Below, one piece after another: positions 12,025-24,542 of a stretch of DNA of 64,000 nt (the stretch's first letter is position 1; the number at the start of each line of letters is the position of its first letter). A model generated the notes under the pieces. It had not been told where the DNA came from, searched no databases, and worked only from the letters and a program-made list of their open reading frames with translations. The translations under genes and the position numbers were made by a program. Source of the stretch: Topomyia yanbarensis (Eukaryota; Arthropoda; Insecta; Diptera; Culicidae); the NCBI RefSeq assembly GCF_030247195.1, contig NC_080671.1, positions 68,509,412-68,573,411 of the forward strand, given 5' to 3'.

Positions 12025-12817
12025 AAGGGGTTATTTATTATTCATTCGCATGTATGAAAAAAGCCTTATGTTTACATTTGTAAGTATCGCCCTTTTAACA
12101 AAAAAGCGTTGAAATGAAATCGCAGCTCCTGATATCACGCTATCTCTGAAGTGCATGCCTGCATAGTTCCAAATTTTACTTCGACATCGACTTTTTCTAA
12201 AGGTGGCTTCCCAGTAGTATCCTTGATTTGAATTATTATCGCTAATCCTAATGCCAAAGAACAAATAAAAACCTCTCAAAAACGAACCGTTTGGGGAAAT
12301 CTGGAATTACTGGAATTTTCATTTTCACGAAACTTTTCGATAGCCTTCCGTCACTTGCGTTAATGCACTGGGTTCACAGTGCTCCGAAAATCTAGCGAAA
12401 TCGTCTTAGGGCACCAGCGGGTCTAATTCAGAGCTATTTGCGCGGCGAGTTAAATCTGTAAAGAACACTAAAAATTAATTTCTATTCCATAATTTTCAGT
12501 TCAGCAATTCGAGAGATCGTGCTCACCGCAAGCCATGAAAAATAGACTACGTTGTGAAGCGATGGTCACTATTTATTAAAAAATCACGGTTAAATAAAAA
12601 ATTAAACTATTAAAAAATTTCAAATAGTTTATAATTTTCACAAACTTATTAGGAAAAATTGTTTAATAAGTTTTCGTAATATTGTGTAGGAAAAAAGCTG
12701 AAAATTTTAGTATTTTCTCTATCTGCAACATATAAACCCTTAAGTATACCAATTAATTGGTATACGAATTGGAATAGGTTCGCCAAATTTTGGAAGACGT
12801 CTATAAAATAACCCCTT
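12025..12817. repeat. Candidate inverted-repeat element, short ends
   Basis: AAGGGGTTATTT at 12025-12036 is inverted at 12806-12817. Only 12 bp pair, so chance is possible. No coding capacity is recognised between them. Confidence 0.3.
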
Positions 12818-13520
12818 GAAAGCTACCTAAAAATTGTTGTAGTTCGATGCAATAAAAAAAATCATATTTGGCAATTCATATTTGGCTGATAAAATTGGGG
12901 TGTCAATGTATTATAATAGATATTCAGCATTCGAAGAAGTTTCTTGTGAACGAGTGTAGAACGACTTTGTTTCTACGGTCAGCGGTGTAGCCAGAAATTC
13001 GGTTTGGTGGGGGTTTGGTGAAAATCGATCATACTGTCCAAACGGCATAATTCCGAAACCATAATTTTTAAAGTTTTAAAATTATGCAGAATTATTTTCC
13101 AGAAAATAGTAACAAGGTTCGTGTCTTTAGCGAATTTGTTGAGACTTTATTGTAGTCATGAATAAAACCTGAGAAAATTCACCATAAATACTTCTTGGGC
13201 GATATACCGTCAAAATTATTTTATCAAATGATGCGCTGTTTAATTTTTGTAAAACTCATCGAAGATACAAAACCTCCGAAATTGGCGGTTTCAAAATGAT
13301 GCTATCTTGACCTTAAATTACTGTTTTTAAACATTTGACCTATACATATAATTGGTCATACAACAAAAATCAAATGATCATCAAAATCGATCAGAACCTG
13401 CTAGAATCGAATGGAAATCGTCATTTTTCATAAATTTCTCTCTACATTCGGAAAGTGTTATCCTCGTTATTAATCATATTACGTTTTCGTCTCAACTCGA
13501 CGCATTCCCAAAATAAAAAC

Positions 13521-13890
13521 CTGTTTTAGTCCACCTAGTGATGCAATTGTGCTTTTCTCATTTGTCCAGACTACGATTCCATGGCTGGTTATGTTCAATA
13601 CGATGGTGGAAATGAATATTACATGTTCAGTACGATTTGCACATACATACAATGGATCGACAGCCACGATCTTGAGAAACTATGTGATACTGAAACATCG
13701 CTTGAAACCAGCAGTGGATCATGGAGAATGATCCGGGAGGTCCACGTCCTGCCGAAATTTTTCAACTTAAGAAATTTTAAACTAGTTTTAATTTTAAAGT
13801 AGCAACCCCTCACTGCATACCCCCCTCGGGCCGGTATGATTGACGATTTTTAGAGTGATTGCATAATCTTTCTATATGAGAAAGGCAAAA
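13521..13890 (+). mobile_element. Short non-autonomous element, GTTTTAGTCCACCTAGTG to GAGAAAGGCAAAAA
   Basis: The left end is TTTTAGTCCACCTAGTG (about 13524). The right end holds CCCTCGGGCCGG (about 13824) and a terminal block ending in TATGAGAAAGGCAAAAA. Related right ends recur at about 14235-14295. Overlapping open frames on both strands (13549-13813) carry no known domain. Confidence 0.6.
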
Positions 13891-14104
13891 ATGTACCAAA
13901 GTCCAAAAAAGTCAATTTTTGTCAAACATCTCAATGTTTCATGCATTTTAAAGGCATTTGGCATCAAAACTACAAATTTGATTTTGAAAATTTTTCATTT
14001 CAGTTTATATGGGAATTTGCTGTGTGATTGCACTCTTCAACTCCTAACTTCGAAACCGGGAGTCCAATCAATAAAAAATTCAGTAGCAGCCGATGGAAAG
14101 GTTG

Positions 14105-14295
14105 TACCTTTCATTTGAGACTGACTTTGTGCAAATCGATCCAGCCATCTCTGAGAAACAGAGGTCACATTTTTTTCTACATACACACAGACATTTTCCA
14201 ATCTCGACGAACTCAGTCGATTTGCATATGACACTCGGCCCTCCGGGTCGGGATTAGATTGACGAATTTTAGAGTGAATGAGAAAGGCAAAAACA
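14105..14295 (+). repeat. Partial copy of the ACTCGGCCCTCCGGG family
   Basis: It carries CTGAGAAACAGAGG, an ACATACACACAGACATT stretch, a GACGAACTCAGTCGAT block, then GACACTCGGCCCTCCGGG and GAGAAAGGCAAAAA. The order of blocks matches 15640-15862 and 17640-17893, which have a different terminal sequence. Confidence 0.7.
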
Positions 14296-15639
14296 TTTTT
14301 AGCAAATGTTGAAAGTTATGCATTTTTTTGGTGAACAATTCTATGTTTCATAGACATTAAATCAATTTTAACTTCGCTTTCTATTGAATAAAGACCCTTA
14401 TTACAGTACATCTCTACAAAAACGAGATTAATTTGAAAATAAATCTGAGAATTATGATTGATTACAGAACTCTGGAATTTTCTATTGGAATGTTTTCAGG
14501 CAGGAATTTGATATTGATGCTATTAGACAACTGTGAATTCAAGACCTATAGATCAGTTACATATCAGGACCCCATTCCGACAATTTATCAAAAGTCCTCA
14601 TGATGTTTACAACAACAGGTTATCAATCTACGGATCAGATAATTGTTATTGTAAAATTGAATTAAATCAGTCTGCATCAATAAATTTTCAACTTCAATCC
14701 AATATTTTTTTTGGGTGTGGGGAGGGGGGAGGGGGGTTGTATGGTGTTAAACCCCAAAACCTTCTCTTGGTTACGCCGTTGCTTGTAGTTATTTATTTCG
14801 CTTTTCATTTTCCGATATGTTTCAGATCGATCCGATGGTCATAAGTTAGAAAAATTGCAGTCAGAAGGTTCGCACAAATGAACATTTCTGCACTGATAAG
14901 TTATCAAGTTCCTTCCAGACAAGTTGGAAGTGTTCGGTGATTATTTCTAGCGGTTGTAGATAGAAAAATGAAATACAAAATTCGTTTTATCGTAATAATG
15001 TTTGGCTTATTTCAATGGATTATTACTATATTGAACAATAAATAGGCGACAAAAGGTAATCCACAAACGACAATCCATAACTTTTAAAGTATTCAAAATA
15101 GATATTTAAAGTCTTCAGTAAAGTTATTCGCAAAAGTAAGAGCTACAAATTTGCTGAAGACATCATTTCGATATAATCACTTCCAAGAAAATTTGTGAAA
15201 ATATCTCACTCATAGGGGGACTAATCAGCAAAAGCACAATACCAAAAGAAAGGGCATATTATCTTCATTAAATTCTCCGAAGATACTATTTACCTAAAAT
15301 AAACCGTTTTGGCGTTAATAATAGATTACATGTTTTTGGTCATATTTCTGGCAATGGGAAATGATAAAAATCTTTCGTCCGCATTTAATTATAAATATCT
15401 CTTTTGATAATAGTCCGATTTCAACAATCTATAGCTTGTTCGAAAGGTATTCGTTAAAGCTGTCTAAAAACATATAAATTGTTAATCTGTATTGTCAATT
15501 TCGGCAGATAATTCAAAAAAACTGCAAAAAACGCCATTTTTACGCATTCAAACATTCATATCTTGAAAACTAAACATCATAATCAAAAACAAATTAATAG
15601 CGTTCATACTGTTTTTTAGTTCTTTCATTTAAAATTGGT
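14296..15639. other. A/T-rich DNA, no gene
   Basis: It includes a G-rich run (about 14714-14740) belonging to the right end of the 12980 candidate element. Nothing else is recognised. Confidence 0.4.
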
Positions 15640-15862
15640 TTGGATAAGATCGTTTCAGCCATTGCTGAGAAACACGAATGAGAATTTGTCCGTTACATAC
15701 ACACACACACACACAGACACACACACACACACACAGACATTGTCCCAAATCGTCGAGCTGAGTCGATTGGTATATAAGACTCGGCCCTCCGGGCCTCGGA
15801 AAAAATCTTGAAAGTTTGAGCGAATTCTATACATTTCTTTTATAAGAAATGTAAAACCGAAA
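15640..15862 (+). repeat. ACTCGGCCCTCCGGG family, copy with ACATTTCTTTTATAAGAAATGT terminus
   Basis: GCTGAGAAACACGA, a CA-rich tract, GTCGAGCTGAGTCGATTGG, AGACTCGGCCCTCCGGGCC and a terminal palindrome (about 15831-15852) follow in order. The same order is at 17640-17893. I take it as a dispersed non-autonomous mosquito element whose class I cannot assign. Confidence 0.7.
15697..15738. repeat. (CA)n microsatellite
   Basis: About 20 CA dinucleotides with two CAGACA interruptions, inside the element above. Confidence 0.95.
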
Positions 15863-16353
15863 AATATATTGCCAGCTCACGAAAGCTACGGATTTTTCAT
15901 ATAACCCTCACTGCTTTTGATAGATGGATATGCTTGAAACTACAAGTTTTAATTTTCTGCGAATAAATATGTTTCTAGTCCCATTGATCATGAAAAGGGT
16001 ACCTTGGGGTTCATTTGTTGCTACACAGTAATGGTATGTCAACAATGTAGTGTATATAAAAGCTCTGAATAGAACTGAATTAAATTGAAGTTGATGTAAT
16101 TTTCGATTTGTGGCATCCTGCCTACCCATAGTGCAACGTTTCGAAGGGATACTTCTTTCATTTTGAGGGTTTTAATATTTGAAAATAGTTATAGTTTTCT
16201 CATAATACAAACATTTTGCAAATTTTCTCAAGATTACAAATATTTTATTTGCCAAGTGAATGCAATATTAAGCTTGTTTTCACGAGTAGCTCTCTTCTAC
16301 ACTGAAAAATAGTTTTGTCTTCTCAAACCTACCCAATTACATCGCACACATGG
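15863..16353. other. No recognisable gene
   Basis: The minus-strand 73-codon frame at 15908-16129 shows no motif. The rest is A/T-rich. Confidence 0.4.
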
Positions 16354-16608
16354 CAGGGTTACCATATTCACAGATATTTCTGTAATGTCACAGATTTTTT
16401 GCAAAATTTTTGATCACAGATTCTTTTTCACAGATTACAGATTTTTCGCATTTTGATTAAAATTTCACAGATTTCTACAGATTTGTTGTTTCACAGATTT
16501 TTTGGAAATTTTTCACAGATTTTCACAGCTTTTTGTTGCTGGTTTAGTCATCACAGATGGTAAAAAGATTTTTTTGACCGAAACACAGATTTCAATGTGG
16601 CATCCTTG
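16354..16608. mobile_element. CAGGGTTRCCA-ended short DNA element, copy 1
   Basis: The left end is CAGGGTTACCATATT. The reverse complement of the right end is CAAGGATGCCACATT. The inside is full of ACAGATTTT words. Flanking octamers ACACATGG (16346-16353) and ACACGTGA (16609-16616) match at 6 of 8, fitting an old 8-bp target duplication. It is the same family as 34948-35326 and 41863-42240. Confidence 0.7.
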
Positions 16609-16740
16609 ACACGTGATTGGACATTAATAAATATTTCAGCTTAACAAAAGATCTTGTCACACAAATTAGAAATGAATAGAGAAACAGCAAGAAAGATGTG
16701 AGTCGTAACAGTTGCCACGAACACGAAGGAAGAAAGAGAC

Positions 16741-16751
16741 ACAGAGAGAGA

Positions 16752-16802
<51 letters not shown>

Positions 16803-16880
16803 TAAGAGAGTGAGTGGGAGAGAGAGTGAGTGGGAGAGAGAGTGAGTGGGAGAGAGAGTGAGTGGGAGAGAGAGAGAGAA
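16741..16880. repeat. (GA)n microsatellite and 16-bp minisatellite
   Basis: A GA run at about 16757-16799 is followed by four copies of a 16-bp unit based on TGAGTGGGAGAGAGAG (starts 16811, 16827, 16843, 16859). Confidence 0.95.
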
Positions 16881-17639
16881 AGAGGGTAGGGGCGTGAGAG
16901 AAATGGTAAATGATGGTTAGTGCCGTGACTTTATATTTGTCGGTATATTATGAGATTTTTTTTAATTACGCTTTTATTATAAATAACGCAATTAGTAATT
17001 TTTGCGCCATGACCAGTATAACCTAAATTTTGCAAAAGAAGCCAATTTTCGCTAGAATTTTGGAATTAAAAAATACAGTTGCTCTCGGTGATGCTTCGAG
17101 TATAATTATATGATAAATCTTTTATCTCACTACTAGGTTGATTACTTGATGATCTGTGAATTAGTATACTCTCCAACATCTACCTCACGATTGAACGCCT
17201 AATCCAAGAGATAAATACATGAATTTCACTGGGAAGTCAAATCACACATTATTTTGTCTATGAAGAAAGCTTACATATTAATTTTTGAGAAATAGTTTAT
17301 TTATTGTTGTTTATTGTTGAGGTAATTCACGAAATGTTTTCAGAATCGAATTCCTTTAATCACGTAGATGTGTTTTCAAACCCCGATATACAAAATTGGT
17401 TTAGTTTAGCCCCCAAAAACACCAGTAAAGTAATAATGTGTATGCAACGGTCTCTTTTCTAGTTAGTGGAAATTTGTAAGCAAGGAATAAAAATACAAAA
17501 TGTTTAATATCTCCGCTGCTCGTGAACGGATTTTAACCATGTATAGCTTGATATATGATGAGATATTTCCATAAGCTTTCTACTCCTATCTTATTTGCAC
17601 GTTGAGATCCCTCTGTTCGAGAGTTGTTTGCTTAAAACT
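16881..17639. other. A/T-rich DNA, no gene
   Basis: No transposon ends or coding motifs are recognised. Confidence 0.4.
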
Positions 17640-17893
17640 CGTTTTGTTTTGACAAAATCACCCATGTTTCAGAAAGTAAACAACATATCGAAAAACAAAA
17701 ATAATAGTGTCAAACTGTCGCGTTAGGCCTTTCATTTGATACTAGTTTCAGTAATATCGGTTCACATACATACCGACATTGTCCCAATTTGTCGAGCTGA
17801 GTCTATTAGTGTATGACACTCGGCCCTCCGGGCCTTGGAAATTTTTTCAAAGTTTGAGTGAATTCTATACATTTCTTTTGTAAGAAATGTAAA
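17640..17893 (+). repeat. ACTCGGCCCTCCGGG family, third copy
   Basis: TCGAGCTGAGTCTATTAG, GACACTCGGCCCTCCGGGCC and the terminal ACATTTCTTTTGTAAGAAATGT-like palindrome occur in the same order as at 15640-15862, without the long CA tract. Confidence 0.7.
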
Positions 17894-20800
17894 AATACCA
17901 ATGTGGCTACCGGACCAATGTGTCTGAAGTTTGTATGGGATTTTTCGACAACTTACATGGAGAAAACCCACTAGCTGACATTTTCGCCACCAGGTGGCAG
18001 TGTATGCATCGTATTATCACTGTAAGTGAAAATAAGAAAGATAATTTAATTGTCTACAACTTTTTCGAAGTCGGCCAATCAATCCGGCTTTGTTGAAAGA
18101 AGTTGTTAAACTTTCAACGAAGTAATGTCTGAGTCAGTTTTGCATGGGGCCTAGCAGTGCATGGTTCTGTGTCACTACTCGATTCCTACGAACTATACAC
18201 TTTTGTGAAATAAGGGTTAGATTTAGCTAATTAGTATGTTCAGAAGAATTGTAGTACATTATACGAGTTATGTTTTGGTTAGAAAAATTTAGTTCCACCT
18301 GTGACCGCATAGAACACTAACTTTTCATAGAAGAGAGAAAATGTGATCTTTAACAAATGATGAAAAATGTGTTCGCTTTGAAACCATCTCTAGGTGAACA
18401 ACATCTATGCATAATTCATGGCATTTATTCCAAACACCTCACAGGTGTTCCAGAAATGCGCACCGGGACATTTCCGCGTGCAACGAAACCATTAATTTAA
18501 ATTCCAGACATTCTGTTCATCTAGCTAGATCGCCTCACCGGGATGCTGTTAGTGTCATCCCCGTGGGATGCTGTATGTGTGAATGTGCGACACACACACA
18601 CACACACACAACCGTACGAACTACAAACTGATGAATGGTTGATCGTCTTCTTCGGCAAATGAAAAGCTTCCCTTTTGCGGTAGCAACACGCCCGTAGGAC
18701 ACTGTCAGTGGCTGTGATGTGATGGAAAGTTGATAAAAGTCTATCACGATGGTGACATTCAGCAGACCGACCGAAGCGAGACCGGTGAGCGGGGCAGGAA
18801 GTGATTTATTGTATGTACAGCCGGCAACCTCCAGGCAATGGCGGTTATGGTGGTTGCATTACGCGCGATACCCTTTCTCGACCGTATGCCACAACGGAAG
18901 CCGTATCTCGCTCGGCACAGCATCATTAATCAATCGAGTGCAAGCTTCCTTATTGACGGCGACCGATGATTCCGAACGGAACCGGTGTTCGTCTCGTCTC
19001 AGCACAGGAAGCTACGGGGCTGACAGACGAGCCCTGGAAAGTCGAGCAGAATGGATCGATTCGACCTTGTGACCTCACCAGGGGGATTATTGTAGCATAG
19101 AAATTGCTATAAATTTTCTTAATTATACCTGTGGGGGAAGCAACCCGTCTAACAAATAAATTGTTTTTTTATTAAAACCGTCAAAATTATGCAAATTTTC
19201 TGCTAAAGAAGGGTTGCTTTTCTCTGAACCAAGTCTCAAGACGAACCGGCTTACGGTGGTAACGTGGGTTCACCATGGATTTCGCCGGCAGAAAAACAAG
19301 CTAACCGTGCCCTTCATTCGACAAACCAAGCGCGTTGCTCTTCAATTTACCCTGTCTTTTCATAAAGTAATCGTGATGCAGCAGAAAAAAAAAGAAAAAA
19401 ACAGAAACTTAGTCCAGTTCGTCCGCGGCTTGGTAGCTGCCCGGAGCTTGTTTGTCTGCATAATGATATGATTAGCTGTAATTTTCCTTCAATCTGGTTC
19501 TTCTTACCCGAGCTTCTGTCTATCGTACACCCTGCTCCCCCACCTTACAGCAGACGAGGTGGGGGAGAAACTTTCCTATTGCCCGTGTTTGGTTCGTTGG
19601 CGTAATTCAAAAATGATAATAATTGCCGGTGATGATGATCAAGAACGCAAGTAGCCCAACCAAAACGAGCTAGTCGATGGTTCGATGAGAAAAAAAATGC
19701 GAACGAAAGATTGTCCCGAGCATCTGCCGATGAAAATGAGAAATAGGCAGGGAAAAAACCACCACCAAACTACTGGCCGTTTCGTTTGTTTGGTCGCTTG
19801 AATCTTGGCTGATGGTCGATTTCCCGGATCTGTAATTAACGGAAGCGAATTGTTTGTTTGCCAAGCCCAATTGGCCCCGTGGGGCTAATTCGTGGGTAAT
19901 TTGTGCGGGCCTCAAATTATCAACCCACTTCGGGTTCTGCTGCGTTTGTGGTGATTTTTCACAGGGCGTGGGAGTTTGCTTCCTATTTTTGGGGGAAATT
20001 TTCCGAATCAGCGGTCAGCTGACCCCGAACAAAAATTGGCAACCAGCCCCAAAATTAGTTTCCGATTGACATGACAATTTAATCGTCCCGTTCAAATCGC
20101 CCTCAGTCGTACCGTGTCGATCTTAGCCGAACGGATAAAATTTATCGCGTAGCAGTCCAAACAGTCGTTATCTTATCTTGTGGCGAATGCCGACGCGCGA
20201 ACGCGAATAAAAAAAACCGCCAACGCCGGGTGGACGCGCCTTGCAAAAAAGAAAAGATCACGCCAAAAAGGAAACGCAGACGAGCCCCGTCTTGTTGTTT
20301 TTTGCATTGGGCATCAGCCGGTTGGTCGGCCTGTCCGGCCCGGTCGTAGATTGTTATACAAATCATGCATGCTAACAAGCTGGTTAATCCACTTGTCTGC
20401 CTTGCCCTCTGTGGCTTCGTTCTCATTTCTTTTTTTGTTGCTTATTTGGAATTGTTGCGAGGGGAGCGGGGGGAAGCGGTGGAATTCGTCCGTCCCGATC
20501 AACCGATTAGATTTACCGTGTGTTGTTTGCTCCAGTTTGATCCGTATTCTCGCAGCTTCGCATCGTAAGTAGGCATCAGCCGGCATGTGAGATTTTTTTG
20601 TGCAGCTTGTTTTTTTCTTTCGACGACCTTCTGCTTTTAAAGTATGATTGCGAACGTTTTCCGGCTTGTAGGAAAAGTTTTGAACGTGAACATGAAAGCT
20701 CGAAATTAGAACAAGGGTGATTTGCATTTTTCTCATTTCAGTTCAATCAGTCAGTATCTGCATTGGATTGCAATCATTCTCGAATATTCATAAAAAATTA

Positions 20801-20989
20801 AAAATATTCAGATACCCTAAACCCGCCATATTTAAAGTTGTATTTCTGCTATCTAATTTCCTTATTTGATACTTTCACTTCTTGGTTCGCACATGGTTGT
20901 AGATCTAGAACAGAGCGAGTCCAAGAAAGTGTGTACTTGATCCAGGTTGCAGGTCAAAAATGCAGTTTCTGAAAACACAATGTGTTAAA
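17894..20989. other. Less A/T-rich unrecognised DNA
   Basis: About 18400-20750 is closer to balanced in composition than the surroundings and has overlapping open frames on both strands (for example 20180-20572 plus, 20314-20736 minus). None shows a domain, signal peptide or convincing codon pattern. It could be unique intergenic or intronic DNA. A (CA)n run lies at 18590-18611. Confidence 0.4.
19535..19567. repeat. Small GC-rich hairpin
   Basis: CTCCCCCACCT (19535-19545) pairs perfectly with AGGTGGGGGAG (19557-19567) around an 11-nt loop. No other feature marks it as a terminator or RNA gene. Confidence 0.6.
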
Positions 20990-21167
20990 TGGAATTTGCG
21001 TTTCGACTTCGTCTCATCAGAATCCGACACTTACTTAATGACAGATTGCTCAGAACCACAAATAGAGTTTTCGTTTTTTTATAGCTAGCGTTAATCCGGT
21101 GCTAATTTAGTCTTGTCATTAAATTAGCGTCGGATGCTGTTGAGACGAAGTCGAAACGCAAATTCCA
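20990..21167. mobile_element. 178-bp MITE with 39-bp inverted ends
   Basis: 20990-21028 and the reverse complement of 21129-21167 match over 39 bp with two differences (core TTTCGACTTCGTCTCA). The centre is A/T-rich and non-coding. TTAAAT lies left and ATAACT right; no clear target duplication. Confidence 0.85.
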
Positions 21168-21477
21168 TAACTAATTTAATTATTGGTTTTGTGCTCATCA
21201 CGAGCAAAGATGGTTTTAAACAATTTTCTCCTTAAGGGAAGGTTCTCATTCAAAAGTTTCAAAAATTGGATTTTTTTTCTTAGCATTTTTTAAAAGGTAT
21301 AAGTGTCTACTAAGTTGTGTTAAGCGGGTATTTCTACAGGCCATTGATCGAAGTGGCATCCTGGCCGCCATGAGACGCTTTCAGCTCGAGACGCGCGCCT
21401 CAGGTAGAAACCTTTTCGTGGTATAATGCACGTTTACGTCCGGAAGCCAGTACTGTTAATCTTAGCACCCTAGGTCC

Positions 21478-22270
21478 ATGCCTTCAGTTCTAACAGCTGA
21501 GCAGCATACTAAAAACTATGCGTCAGACCTGCTGTACGCACGAATATTCAAGAATCCACACGAATATGCAGATGACAACACGGTTATACACGCGAATCTA
21601 TTCACACGAACTTGCATACACACACGGCATACAAACGTCCACGCGATCAAGCACCTTAATATACAATCGCTCCAATCCTTCACGATGAAAACGCCCCGAT
21701 GATTAAGTGAACGTCTTAGCATTTATAAATTTATAATCGCGGTCACAAGCTCGAACCTACAAACGCCTGTGTTCGCGCGATCATGAATCGGTTACGACCG
21801 GAAGTCTCTACTCTATAGGTCCTAGCAGCCTAGGACCATGCCTTTAGTTGGATCAATCAAAAAATGATGCTCATACCCACTAGACAACACATTCCATGGC
21901 CACATGACCGGGAACTCTAGTGATATAGGGGAACGCACTTGCTTCCAGCATCTGAAACGATTACAGAAAATTAAGCATCACGTTCACGGTCCGCGCAATC
22001 ATTCAAAAAAACACACGTGAATACGCAAATGGCTGTATACGCTTACAAAATCGAGTTTTTACATACGAAGTAACATACACGCTCGCACCCGCGACATGCA
22101 AGCGCCATCGCGTTCGAACAGGTTAACATACAAACGCTCGAGCCCTTCGTGATGATACAGAAAGGAAAACATATGAGGAATTCCACGAAGATCCGTCCGA
22201 AAATATTTAAAATCCTGACCGACCATCCAAGATTCCTTTGAAACTTTACACGTTTGATCGACATCAATCA
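21478..22270 (+). repeat. CpG-rich complex repeat, block 1
   Basis: It contains, in order, CGATCAAGCACCTTAATATAC, a GAATCGGTTACGACCGGAAGTC block (from 21786), CATGACCGGGAACTCTAGTG, CCGCGCAATCATTC and CGAACAGGTTAACATAC. The same landmarks in the same order recur at 25433-26990 and 28981-29930, and inverted at 50840-52320. Units are about 370-465 bp and diverged. I do not recognise the family. Confidence 0.8.
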
Positions 22271-22929
22271 GTAAGATTATTTTGACTCAAGATCAATTTT
22301 TTAAAAGGGCGTAAACATTTCTAGGTGCAATAATTTCAATATTTTTTGGTTCAATTACTGTATTTTATTCAGAAAAACTTTCTGAGAACGAGTTTTAGGG
22401 AATGAATATTTATGTACGAAAAAAATATACACTGAAAAAAATGTTGTGTCATTTTTCACAAAAAACAAAAATTTGTGTTAAAAATTTAAATTGCAAAAAA
22501 CTCATTTTTTGTATTTTTTTATATTTTGTCAACAAAACCCTAAAGTGAAAAGAAACATTTTAAATATAATTGTATGATTGAGAAACTACAGGTAAAAAAG
22601 TTTTTCTTACAATAACTTTATACATGTTTTCAAAATGCATACTGACATACAAAACTGTAATTTTATTACTGAATATTCTAAATCTATTTTTAAATCAAAA
22701 TGCATTTAACAAAAAATCTTCCAAAAGGCGGTAGTTTTCGAGATATTTGGAATTTTTCTCCAGTTAATTCGTGTGATTATGCCATTTTAAAACTTATTCA
22801 CGTTACCCCATCTTAAAATGTCAAAAATCTGATGTTTAAGACGTAAAAGAAGCTTTTAAAAAAGCTGTACTGTGTATTTGGATCATGGAGAAGCATTCAA
22901 TAAAAAGGTTTTCCTAAAAACTTTTGATA

Positions 22930-24542
22930 TACAGGGTGTTTGGTTCATGGTTAAGAATCTCTCGGGGGGTGATAGAGTGTCATATTTGGAGAAAAAAAAT
23001 GTTCTACACATACCTCCAAATCTCAACCATTACAGAGTTCTTGAACTTTTTGTGTAAAAAACTTATTTGTCTTAAAATACCTCTAACTTTAAAAGTATAC
23101 TTTGTATTTTAAATGTTATAGTTCCATTCGAAAGGTGAGAAAATTTCCTATTAAATGGTTTTAGTTAATTAGTTTTAATTACCTTTTAGCTGTAAAGTAA
23201 TTAAAAGTTAGTGTTTTTGAGGAGGTTTTTGCTAATTTTCTCGAAATAATGAAGTATGATTATAGCAATATCCATTATCCAAAAGTTGGGTTTTAGGACG
23301 ATTCATAATTTGTTTTGGACGTCATATTCCTATCTCTTCACATTTCTTTGTAATTTCATTACTATACTTTTCCTGTAACCGACTTACAAGTGCTTAAAAG
23401 ACTCTAATCTAAAAAATATACTTTATATAGTTATTTACAAGATTTCATTGGAAAGCTGGGAAAATGTCCTATCAGTGTATGTACAAATATTTTTTAGTTA
23501 AGTGTACTAAATGATTTTTACTAACGAAATAACTCAAAATTTGTGTTTTTTGGAGAGTTTTTTAATTATTCTAATTATTAATCAACAAAATTTATCGTTA
23601 CTCTTGTTTATTTGATGCCCCTTAATGTTCTCTATAACTTTTTATTTGATACTTTGTCTATATCTCTTTTCATTTTGCTGCTATTTAATAGTTAACACAG
23701 CATGACCTCGCCGCAAATGTAGTTGGTTCGAAATCGTTATTTTTGCATATGAAACGGTGTGATAAAAACGATTTTGCGTCGAAACCAAAAGAGATAATTG
23801 GATGGAATCAAAGAAAGAACTGTAAAACTTGCTGAGATGCAATATTTCCATGATAATAATGGTGATGTTTATTATTTACAATTTTAAGAAAATTAACGAA
23901 AATGCTAATAATAGCACTAACTTTTAACTAATTTACTTCTAAAAGAATTCTAAATTCACTTAACTGAAAGGTACTATTACATTTTTCTCTGTAAAATTTT
24001 CCTGGCTTTCGAATAAAAAGAAAAAAAAATACAATAAGTGCCATACTTTTTCAATTAGAGCTGGTATTAGTGAAAATGAGATAAAAATATCCAAGTTGAA
24101 TAACCCAAACTCATGAAAATAAGAAAAGGTAAGTGTATCATGTCAAAGAACGAATTATGCAGCTCTTCAAGACTAACAATCTGGATTATTAAAATGATGA
24201 GGTCAACTATTAGGATTTTCAAGAAATGAACGAAATCGATGAAAATTGTTTAATTTTCAATAAATTACTTTGAAAAGGCTACTTAAACTCATTAGCTGAA
24301 ACATGTGAGGGCATCACTCAATGCGAAATTTTCTCACCTTTCCAGTGGACCTAAAATATTTGAAATATAAAATATACTTTTTGAGTTAGAGGTATTTTAA
24401 GACAAATAAGTTTTTAACACAAAAAGTTCAATAACTTTGTAATGGTTGAGATTTGATGGTATGTGTAGAACAATTTTTTTCTCCAAATATGACAGTCTAT
24501 CACTCTCCGAGAGATTCTTAACCATGAACCAAACACCCTGTA
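22930..24542. mobile_element. 1.6-kb element with TACAGGGTG ends and long TIRs
   Basis: It starts TACAGGGTGTTTGGTTCATG and ends with the inverse. The inverted arms extend about 220 bp (22930-23150 and 24320-24542), including a TCTCCAAATATGACA block. The interior is A/T-rich without coding motifs. The TA at each end fits a TA target typical of the Tc1/mariner superfamily, but class assignment is inference. Confidence 0.75.

Larger units (their letters stand above)
12980..14781. mobile_element. Candidate TIR element with CARCGGYGTARCCA ends
   Basis: The left end (12980) reads CAGCGGTGTAGCCAG. The reverse complement of the right end (14781) reads CAACGGCGTAACCAAG, followed on both sides by a G-rich GGTTTGGGG-like stretch. 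Similar GGCGTAGCCA ends occur in several insect DNA transposons. No transposase is visible, other short elements lie inside, and no clear target duplication is seen. The two ends may also come from independent copies. Confidence 0.4.

Noticed and set aside
18590..18611. (CA)n run as part of a gene promoter
   Set aside because: A plain microsatellite without any supported gene next to it.
20180..20736. Overlapping open frames of 130 and 140 codons
   Set aside because: They overlap on opposite strands in low-A/T DNA, have no recognisable domain and lack splice or promoter context I can support.
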